DNA of 29,694 nucleotides, from positions 1 to 29,694 of the IMG/VR virus record IMGVR_UViG_3300042541_003101; one strand, written 5' to 3'. Positions within the stretch are counted from its first letter, which is position 1. The number at the start of each line of letters is the position of its first letter. Source of the DNA: a virus. The notes below the pieces were generated by a model that was not told the origin of the DNA, ran no database searches, and saw only the letters and a program-made list of their open reading frames with translations. Positions 11,414 through 16,580 of the stretch are shown in pieces. Position numbers and translations under genes: made by a program.

Positions 11414-12103
11414 TCACACTGACAATCGAGGAAAGCCAGACTTCTCTTCTTTTTCTTCTTCAACTACGAAGTTAATATCAATTGCTTTTGCTTGAGTTTC
11501 TTTTTCCTTCACGTCAGAAATGGTCTTAGCCAGGTCATCCAAGAAGCCTTTGTAGCTCTTTTTCTCTTCTGATGCAGGCTTGATGTCGTACAGACCTAGC
11601 ACTTTTGCTTGCTGCTCTAAGCAGTTCTTTGCGACGGTGAGGAAGCCGCTTTCTCCTGCGCTTTCAGTTACTGATGTTGTTTCTCCACGATCTGACACAG
11701 TAGTCACTCGTTTGATTTTGCTAGACTCAAAGTTTGTCAATGCTTGTTCCTTTAGCTCAATGGCCTCTTGCAAGATACGAGCACGATGCACGTCTTGACT
11801 CTTAAGAATACTTTCACTCCATAGACTTCTATTCTGATGGCGATCTGCATTAACAGTTTCCTTGCTTAGCTTTAGCACCCTTGCAATTTGACTGTTGCTT
11901 AAGTTGGACGACAATAGCTCTTGCACCATGAATCGCCTTAAGCCAATTAGTTCCTTGTTATAAGGAATCTTCCCTTGACCCACTCCTACTTTGTCTCTAA
12001 TTTTCTCCACTTGTTCTGGAGTGAGACCAGCTTCAACTAAGACGCGCAAGCCATGTCGTAGTTCTGCAGTGTGATCAGGGAAGGTGATTTCAGGAGAAGC
12101 CAT
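11414..12103 (-). CDS. terS: terminase small subunit-like protein
   Basis: 229 residues. A helix-turn-helix at about 64-90 (SNLSNSQIARVLKLSKETVN) is followed by a long helical region. Near 150-175 comes the pattern TVAKNCLEQQAKVLGLYDIK, typical of small terminases (LxAxKxxxEQxAKLLGLY). The C-terminus is highly charged (VKEKETQAKAIDINFVVEEE). Small terminases recognise the packaging site and recruit the large subunit, which is not in this window. An HTH regulator is the alternative reading. Confidence 0.6.
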   Translation of the reverse strand: MASPEITFPDHTAELRHGLRVLVEAGLTPEQVEKIRDKVGVGQGKIPYNKELIGLRRFMVQELLSSNLSNSQIARVLKLSKETVNADRHQNRSLWSESILKSQDVHRARILQEAIELKEQALTNFESSKIKRVTTVSDRGETTSVTESAGESGFLTVAKNCLEQQAKVLGLYDIKPASEEKKSYKGFLDDLAKTISDVKEKETQAKAIDINFVVEEEKEEKSGFPRLSV

Positions 12104-12129
12104 TGCAAATAAACAGTTTTCTTTGCAGC

Positions 12130-12303
12130 CTATCCTAGCGGACGATCTCCTTTACCATGAAGACTTTTTGCAAATAGCATTGCAAAACGAGCCTGCTCTT
12201 GAGAGCTGATGCTGGTGATACTGCTTGAAATGATTCTATGCAATCTATCCAGCTCCATTCTTTCAGAAGAAGAAATAGGCGGCAATGGGGAAGAGGAATT
12301 CAT
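12130..12303 (-). CDS. hypothetical protein, 57 residues
   Basis: MNSSSPLPPISSSERMELDR leads into a helical part (LHRIISSSITSISSQEQARF-AMLFAKSLHG). Serine-rich. It lies between the single-helix membrane gene and the terminase-like gene on the same strand. Too small for confident assignment. Confidence 0.5.
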   Translation of the reverse strand: MNSSSPLPPISSSERMELDRLHRIISSSITSISSQEQARFAMLFAKSLHGKGDRPLG

Positions 12304-12321
12304 TGTCGTAAAATTCTTTAA

Positions 12322-12447
12322 CTACTTTAACAGTGAAAGAACTAAGATAAAAACAATGCCCATGATGCTGCTAATCCAGCCGATTCTTCGTTCATGAGCA
12401 ATGATCTTTTCGTTGATTAAATGTTCGATTTCAAAGCGAGTCATCAT
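12322..12447 (-). CDS. single-pass membrane peptide, 41 residues
   Basis: Charged N-terminus (MMTRFEIEHLINEKIIAHER-R) followed by one membrane helix (IGWISSIMGIVFILVLSLL) and a terminal lysine. The layout fits many small phage membrane proteins. It lies in line with the operon. The second ATG at 12444 is equally possible as start. Confidence 0.55.
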   Translation of the reverse strand: MMTRFEIEHLINEKIIAHERRIGWISSIMGIVFILVLSLLK

Positions 12448-12454
12448 GGCTTGA

Positions 12455-12754
12455 TTATGGTTGCGTGAATACAAGGCTGATTCCTTTTTCGAACGATTCG
12501 TAGTCTCCTAAATCGTCCGCCAGTTGCTTCTCTTCTTTTAAGAGAGTTTCCATTTCAACTATACGATCACTGTATTGTTTTTGGTGTCTTTGTTGTAATC
12601 GTACATTGCCACATGCAGTTGTTTGTTTACCAATGCCAAGCTTCTCCATCTCTTTCATAATGGCACCCTTAATTAAAGATTCTTGATTCGCTAGTTCTTT
12701 TTGTTGATCTTTGACAATGCTTAAATTAGAAATCAGCTCTTCAATGGTTGTCAC
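12455..12754 (-). CDS. coiled-coil protein, 99 residues
   Basis: A long N-terminal coiled coil (EELISNLSIVKDQQKELANQ and onward) is followed by MEKLGIGKQTTACGNVRLQQ and a second coiled stretch (RIVEMETLLKEEKQLADDLG). The helix-loop-helix with a central small beta element resembles Gp157-type or nuclease-inhibitor-like phage proteins, only in outline. The GTG start at 12754 overlaps the stop of the first operon gene (GTGA). Confidence 0.7.
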   Translation of the reverse strand: MTTIEELISNLSIVKDQQKELANQESLIKGAIMKEMEKLGIGKQTTACGNVRLQQRHQKQYSDRIVEMETLLKEEKQLADDLGDYESFEKGISLVFTQP

Positions 12755-12993
12755 AGTTCCACTCCAGGACTAGGAGCAACACGAAAGTTGCCATCAATGA
12801 GCTGTTGAATTGCTTTCAAGCTAGAACGCCAGTGACGCTCTTTCTGCTGATCAAAGGCACCATACAAAATACGACTCTTAGGAAGTGGTCCTCGATCTGG
12901 AGTGCTAAATCCATGATGCTGTAGCACTGTAATAGAGGTGCCATTGTGCTCCAATGATGGAAGCACGTCAGGAGGTAACGGTGAAGAAGGCAT
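12751..12993 (-). CDS. hypothetical protein, 80 residues
   Basis: Begins MPSSPLPPDVLPSLEHNGTS and contains LYGAFDQQKERHWRSSLKAI-QQLIDGNFRVAPSPGVEL. First gene of the long minus-strand operon. Upstream, on the minus strand, TATGGT near 13025-13020 could be part of its -10. Not recognised. Confidence 0.65.
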   Translation of the reverse strand: MPSSPLPPDVLPSLEHNGTSITVLQHHGFSTPDRGPLPKSRILYGAFDQQKERHWRSSLKAIQQLIDGNFRVAPSPGVEL

Positions 12994-13054
12994 TGCGTTG
13001 ACTAAAGCTTCGTCACTTTACCATAGAAAGAGAAGAAGAGAGCGAAGGGAGGTT

Positions 13055-13235
13055 AAGGCATTGTTTGATTGACGCTCTGGGGAGCTACCCGCTCGAACAA
13101 TGCCAGCGAAAGTGTCTTAACAGAACCTTTCGCCCCATTGAAGGCTCTGGCAAAAGCGCCGTAGGGCGAAGGTGCTAGAGCTGCTCGTTGACCGTACGGT
13201 TTCCCCAGGCGCGTAGATGCGCAAGGGTAAACCTG
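13055..13235. other. structured divergent intergenic region with repeat copy 2
   Basis: This segment separates the leftward operon (start 12993) from the rightward cassette (first likely start 13343). GGCATTGTT at about 13057 pairs with AACAATGCC near 13096-13104. CTTTCGCCC near 13128 pairs with GGGCGAAGG near 13164. GGTTTCCCC pairs with GGGTAAACC (about 13199-13233) around GCGC/GCGC. The 20-bp repeat TGACGCTCTGGGGAGCTACC lies at 13070-13089. A non-coding RNA, a packaging site or a complex promoter are possible. Confidence 0.45.
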
Positions 13236-13342
13236 GAAATATTGTACAACTTGCCGCAAATGAAAAAGGACGATTTTTTGACTGGCACAATGGCTCAAAA
13301 GGTGGTGGTCGGGGTACGATGGGCAAGTTCCCAGCCAAAACC

Positions 13343-13600
13343 ATGACTGACAAAACACTCTCCCCAGCCGCGCAGGCGGTACTGGATGCCGCTTTTCCTG
13401 TTTATGACGATGAACATTTGTACGTTGCTACCGGTGAACAACATGCAGGCATGATTGCCGCCGCCGCCCTTCGCGCCGCTGCCAACAGGGTTGAAGACTT
13501 GATTCCTGATCTTGGTAGCGCCAGGTTCAGTCAGGGAGTTGAAAGGTCGGCGGCCTTCCTTGAGTCCATCGCCACCGAACTGGAGAATAACAATGCCTGA
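13343..13600 (+). CDS. small cyanophage-type protein (LSPAAQAVLDAA family)
   Basis: 85 residues. It starts MTDKTLSPAAQAVLDAAFPV, has AAAALRAAANRVEDLIPDLG in the middle and ends ESIATELENNNA. The 'SPAAQAVL ... AALRAAA ... IAxELE' pattern recurs in the next gene and, as I recall, in many cyanophages. The ATG at 13343 is chosen by that family start; the frame opens at 13217. First gene of the rightward cassette. Function unknown. Confidence 0.7.
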   Translation: MTDKTLSPAAQAVLDAAFPVYDDEHLYVATGEQHAGMIAAAALRAAANRVEDLIPDLGSARFSQGVERSAAFLESIATELENNNA

Positions 13601-13850
13601 CACCTTGTCCCCCGCAGCGCAGGCGGTGCTGAACGCCTACATCCAAGGTCTTGCTACGAAGCGCCTTAGCCGCCTCGCCGCCGCCCTTCGCGCTGCTGCT
13701 GATCAGTTGAGCTATGGCCACGGTAGCTGGAAAGGGCCAAGCGCAATAATTAACGAGGATGAACTCCTCGCCATCGCCGCCGAGCTGGAGGGGCAGCCAT
13801 TCAATCAAGCTGACTTCAACTATCAATGTTACGTTGAGGATTACAAATGA
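13593..13850 (+). CDS. small cyanophage-type protein, paralogue of the previous gene
   Basis: 85 residues, starting MPDTLSPAAQAVLNAYIQGL, then LAAALRAAADQLSYGHGSWK and LLAIAAELEGQPFNQ. Same family as the gene before it, and a likely tandem duplication. Its ATG lies 8 nt inside that gene's end. Function unknown. Confidence 0.75.
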   Translation: MPDTLSPAAQAVLNAYIQGLATKRLSRLAAALRAAADQLSYGHGSWKGPSAIINEDELLAIAAELEGQPFNQADFNYQCYVEDYK

Positions 13851-14068
13851 CTGACACTTTTCGCAAGTTGTGCGCTGAGCTGGTTGACGACCTAGAACCA
13901 TGGGTTGTGTACGGCGAAATAGAAGCGATTGAAAAGTCGCATGATCTGATTGCCCGCGCCCGCGCCGCGCTGGCCGCCGAGCCGGAGCCGCCAAAACGAA
14001 ACTTTGTTGGTGGCTACCAGCCCCGTCCCAGCATTGGCACTCACAATCCACCGCCGAAAAATCCATGA
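13847..14068 (+). CDS. small hypothetical protein
   Basis: 73 residues: MTDTFRKLCAELVDDLEPWV start, an acidic-helical middle, the phrase ARAALAAEPEPPKRN and a proline-rich end. The ARAALAAEPEP element recurs in the gene at 15163. The ATGA overlaps the preceding stop, and its own stop overlaps the next start. Unknown role. Confidence 0.65.
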   Translation: MTDTFRKLCAELVDDLEPWVVYGEIEAIEKSHDLIARARAALAAEPEPPKRNFVGGYQPRPSIGTHNPPPKNP

Positions 14069-14424
14069 CCAGCCAACCCCCCATCAGCCCATCGTTTGAA
14101 CTGAGGAATCAATGGCATTCAGAACGTCCATTCAAAAATCCGATACCTTCACGGGAGCGTGAAGACTACATGGTTGATCGTGCTGCTCAATGGGGGGCCG
14201 ATCAGGAATTGGAGGCTTGCTGTGAATGGTTTCAAGAGGAGTATAAAACTGAGTCTTGGGTCACACATGACTTAAAACGCCTTCGCACCGCTCGCCGCCC
14301 TAAGTCCCCGAGCTTGAAGGAGCAAGCGCTTGCTGCTCTAAACGTGATTGAGGATAAGATGTTCGGACCAACAACTGAAGAAATACTAATCCGCTCCGCC
14401 CTGGAGGCACTTCCCAATGACTGA
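14065..14424 (+). CDS. small hypothetical protein, 119 residues
   Basis: Contains DRAAQWGADQELEACCEWFQ, a form seen in small cyanophage proteins, and a C-terminal EQALAALNVIEDKMFGPTTE-EILIRSALEALP helical part. Overlaps both neighbours by a few bases (ATGA upstream). Unknown function. Confidence 0.7.
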   Translation: MTSQPPISPSFELRNQWHSERPFKNPIPSREREDYMVDRAAQWGADQELEACCEWFQEEYKTESWVTHDLKRLRTARRPKSPSLKEQALAALNVIEDKMFGPTTEEILIRSALEALPND

Positions 14425-14647
14425 AACACTCCGAGAAAAACTCATCCGTTGTGGTTGGGTAACTCCTTTCAACGCAGACACTCTTGTGAAGCTTATTAAC
14501 AAACACTGCGCCGATGTCATTCGTGATGCTGCTGATCAGGTGGTGCCGATTGACTATGTAGACATTCAAGGTTGTTGGTACGAAAAGAAAAATAGTGTTC
14601 GGGAACAATTTCTCGCTATCGCCGACGAGCTGGAAGCCCAGCCATGA
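14417..14647 (+). CDS. small hypothetical protein (AIADELE family)
   Basis: 76 residues: MTETLREKLIRCGWVTPFNA, a central IRDAADQVVPIDYVD and an end FLAIADELEAQP. It shares the 'AADQV ... IAxELE' frame with the genes at 13343 and 13593. Overlapping start within the previous gene. Function unknown. Confidence 0.7.
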   Translation: MTETLREKLIRCGWVTPFNADTLVKLINKHCADVIRDAADQVVPIDYVDIQGCWYEKKNSVREQFLAIADELEAQP

Positions 14648-14859
14648 GTAACATCCAACGCTACAAACTTGACGCTGCATTTGTAGTCCTGCACGAGTTT
14701 GATCATCTTGCCAAGCCAGATGATTTTATGGAAGTGTCTATATGGCACAATGGCGAGGGGTTTGACGCTCATGTGAGCAGCCATGCCGAACAGACCATCC
14801 GACTGTCGTGGGGAGAGTACAGAGCACTGAAGAAACTTATCAAGGAGCTAGATGGATGA
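14644..14859 (+). CDS. small hypothetical protein, 71 residues
   Basis: Reads MSNIQRYKLDAAFVVLHEFD, VSIWHNGEGFDAHVSSHAEQ and YRALKKLIKELDG, a compact beta-beta-alpha pattern. ATGA overlaps on both sides. Not recognised. Confidence 0.7.
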   Translation: MSNIQRYKLDAAFVVLHEFDHLAKPDDFMEVSIWHNGEGFDAHVSSHAEQTIRLSWGEYRALKKLIKELDG

Positions 14860-15170
14860 CTAACTACCGCTTTGACGCCCAAAATGCCCGCACAGCCGCC
14901 CTCGCCTGCTGGGGCACACCCGCCAACACTATTAACCAGAAGGAAATCATGTCAAGCAAGCTAATTGACACAGTCGCCCAAGCTCTTACTCTTGGCGGAG
15001 CAAAAGCTGATCTCTCTTACTGGCAGGAAGAGTCCAAGGCTGCAGTCATTGCCATTGCGGAGTTCCTGGAAAACCACTATGAAGACGATCCCGACGTGTT
15101 TATTTTTGATGTTTGTGAATGGATGAAAGAAGTCGCCCAGCACCGTAGTGAAGGAGACTTCGATGACTGA
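14856..15170 (+). CDS. small hypothetical protein, up to 104 residues
   Basis: Begins MTNYRFDAQNARTAALACWG. After an internal ATG (14950) comes SSKLIDTVAQALTLGGAKAD with an acidic end (DVCEWMKEVAQHRSEGDFDD). The start overlaps the preceding stop as ATGA. It could be two fused short proteins, since the second ATG begins a self-contained helical unit. Function unknown. Confidence 0.65.
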   Translation: MTNYRFDAQNARTAALACWGTPANTINQKEIMSSKLIDTVAQALTLGGAKADLSYWQEESKAAVIAIAEFLENHYEDDPDVFIFDVCEWMKEVAQHRSEGDFDD

Positions 15171-15345
15171 CACCTATCGCGCCCTGGCCGCTGAGCCGGA
15201 ACCGCCCGCCGATGGGGAGGTGGCGGAGCTGGTGGCCTGCCTGCACAGACTTGCAAGGGCGGACTGGCTTTCTGATGAGACGGCTGACATCCTCACCCGC
15301 GCCGCCGACCTTTTGGAGCAGTTTTCAAAAAGCACATCTATCTAA
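15163..15345 (+). CDS. small cyanophage-type protein (LTRAADLLE family)
   Basis: 60 residues: MTDTYRALAAEPEPPADGEV, AELVACLHRLARADWLSDET and ADILTRAADLLEQFSK. The 'DGEVAELV ... LTRAADLLE' pattern is, to my knowledge, characteristic of small proteins of Synechococcus phages. A good ribosome-binding site (AAGGAG at 15150-15155) precedes the ATG at 15163, unusual in this cassette. Function unknown. Confidence 0.7.
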   Translation: MTDTYRALAAEPEPPADGEVAELVACLHRLARADWLSDETADILTRAADLLEQFSKSTSI

Positions 15346-15357
15346 CATTTTCTTACA

Positions 15358-15858
15358 ATGACCGACCTTCCTTCTGCCGATTTCTTGAAGCAATATATTG
15401 AACTTGATCCAGGCTCCCCTAGTGGCATTCGTTGGCTTGCTAAATCAATCAATAAATCTAACTCTAATCCCGGAAAAGCGGCTGGATGTAAAAACAAACA
15501 AGGATACTTTAGGCTTGAGCTTTTAGGCAAGAGCTATCCCTGCCATCGACTGGTCTTAATTATGAACGGGGTCTTGCCGCAGCCGGGCTGCACTGAAGTT
15601 GATCATATTGACCGAGATCCATCAAATAACAGCCTTTCCAATCTGAGGTGGGTCAGTCGGAGCTTGAATAACAAAAACAAGATAGTATGCGGAGCCGTGC
15701 CATTCGTCTATGTGCATAAACGCCGTCAACGGTTTGTTGCTAGGTACAAGCATCCGACTGCATTAGTTTCCATACAAGTAGGATCTTACGGGGATCCCTA
15801 CAAAGCGCACTGCGCAGCATTGGCTCACCGCCTACAAAATCATTGGATTGCATCATGA
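15358..15858 (+). CDS. HNH homing-type endonuclease
   Basis: 166 residues. The core YPCHRLVLIMNG (about 58-70), EVDHIDRDPSNNSLSNLRWV and SRSLNNKNK is the HNH_3 type. H and D of the VDH motif and the N of NN-x2-L-x-NLR are all present. The C-terminus (FVARYKHP ... GSYGDPYKAHCAALAHR) resembles an AP2-like DNA-binding half. Such genes usually move as free-standing homing elements; this one interrupts a cassette of tiny genes. The ATG at 15358 has no clear ribosome-binding site. Confidence 0.9.
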   Translation: MTDLPSADFLKQYIELDPGSPSGIRWLAKSINKSNSNPGKAAGCKNKQGYFRLELLGKSYPCHRLVLIMNGVLPQPGCTEVDHIDRDPSNNSLSNLRWVSRSLNNKNKIVCGAVPFVYVHKRRQRFVARYKHPTALVSIQVGSYGDPYKAHCAALAHRLQNHWIAS

Positions 15859-16061
15859 GTTACTTAGGCAAAGAAACATCTTCCCTGGAGCGCCTGGCCG
15901 AGTCAGAGCCGGTGGGGCCGAGCTACGAAGATCTGGATGAGTTTGCAATGTTCTGGTGGGGAGCAGATGCTGATGAGCGCACGGTCACTGATGTGATTGA
16001 AGGTGGAAGCATGTCCGCATTCGCCCGCGTTGTCCTCGCTCACTGGGGAAGCCAGTCATGA
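15855..16061 (+). CDS. small cyanophage-type protein, 68 residues
   Basis: MSYLGKETSSLERLAESEPV, then SYEDLDEFAMFWWGADADER and FARVVLAHWGSQS. The 'FAMFWWG ... FARxVLAxWG' pattern resembles small cyanophage proteins. ATGA overlap with the HNH stop. Unknown function. Confidence 0.7.
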   Translation: MSYLGKETSSLERLAESEPVGPSYEDLDEFAMFWWGADADERTVTDVIEGGSMSAFARVVLAHWGSQS

Positions 16062-16225
16062 ACGAACAGCAAGAACCATCGCCACCAAGCAGCCAGCAGT
16101 TCAAAGTTATAAAACTAGCTCCCAACGGCCCCGCTCCTGGGCAGTCTGTCAACGCATGGCTCTATGGTAAAGACCAGCACCATCGACGACAAATTGGAAA
16201 AGCTCAATGGAAAAGGCTCCCTTAA
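16058..16225 (+). CDS. small hypothetical protein, 55 residues
   Basis: MNEQQEPSPPSSQQFKVIKL, APNGPAPGQSVNAWLYGKDQ and HHRRQIGKAQWKRLP: polar, basic at the end. The ATG overlaps the previous stop (ATGA). Last gene of the rightward cassette; its stop lies in a hairpin shared with the converging leftward gene. Confidence 0.6.
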   Translation: MNEQQEPSPPSSQQFKVIKLAPNGPAPGQSVNAWLYGKDQHHRRQIGKAQWKRLP

Positions 16226-16231
16226 GGAGCC
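16211..16231 (-). terminator. hairpin terminator between convergent genes
   Basis: GGCTCC/GGAGCC around CTTAA. On the minus strand TTTTCC follows, so it ends the leftward primase operon. It overlaps the stop codons of both convergent genes (16223-16225 plus, 16222-16224 minus). Confidence 0.7.
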
Positions 16232-16407
16232 TCAATCAATCTACTGGGAATGAAGTCTAGGCTTGGTCTGGCAATTGCCAGAAAGGCTTGGGCTTCTTTT
16301 TTTGTTTCCCATGGAAAGGAAAGAAAAATAATGCTGCCATCCTTTTCCTCCCTTGCGATAGCCCAACCTCCATCGCATGAAGAAATAATAAGATCATTAT
16401 CAACCAT
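16222..16407 (-). CDS. small hypothetical protein, 61 residues
   Basis: MVDNDLIISSCDGGWAIARE, EKDGSIIFLSFPWETKKEAQ and AFLAIARPSL read as an antiparallel sheet followed by a helix. Last gene of the leftward primase operon, ending in the terminator hairpin. Not recognised. Confidence 0.65.
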   Translation of the reverse strand: MVDNDLIISSCDGGWAIAREEKDGSIIFLSFPWETKKEAQAFLAIARPSLDFIPSRLIEAP

Positions 16408-16416
16408 GAAACAAGC

Positions 16417-16557
16417 TTAACGGCCAAAGCCATATGCAGGTTTTGGACTTTCCGCTTGACTGTCATCATTGTCTTCTTCCTTCAAGAGTGGTGGTGATGC
16501 CGCCGGGGCTTCAAGAACAGCAGGAGTCTTAAAACCCTTGTCCCAAATGATTGCCAT
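16417..16557 (-). CDS. small hypothetical protein, 46 residues
   Basis: MAIIWDKGFKTPAVLEAPAA, then an acidic linker (LKEEDNDDSQAESPKPAYGF-GR). Proline- and acid-rich, likely unstructured. It follows the primase-helicase by 23 bp and precedes the 61-residue gene by 9 bp. Confidence 0.55.
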   Translation of the reverse strand: MAIIWDKGFKTPAVLEAPAASPPLLKEEDNDDSQAESPKPAYGFGR

Positions 16558-16580
16558 GGTCTTAGATCATTTCTTCTAGC

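Noticed and set aside
13527-14084. Minus-strand frame of 185 codons
   Set aside because: Shadow of four overlapping plus-strand small genes, three of which share family motifs.
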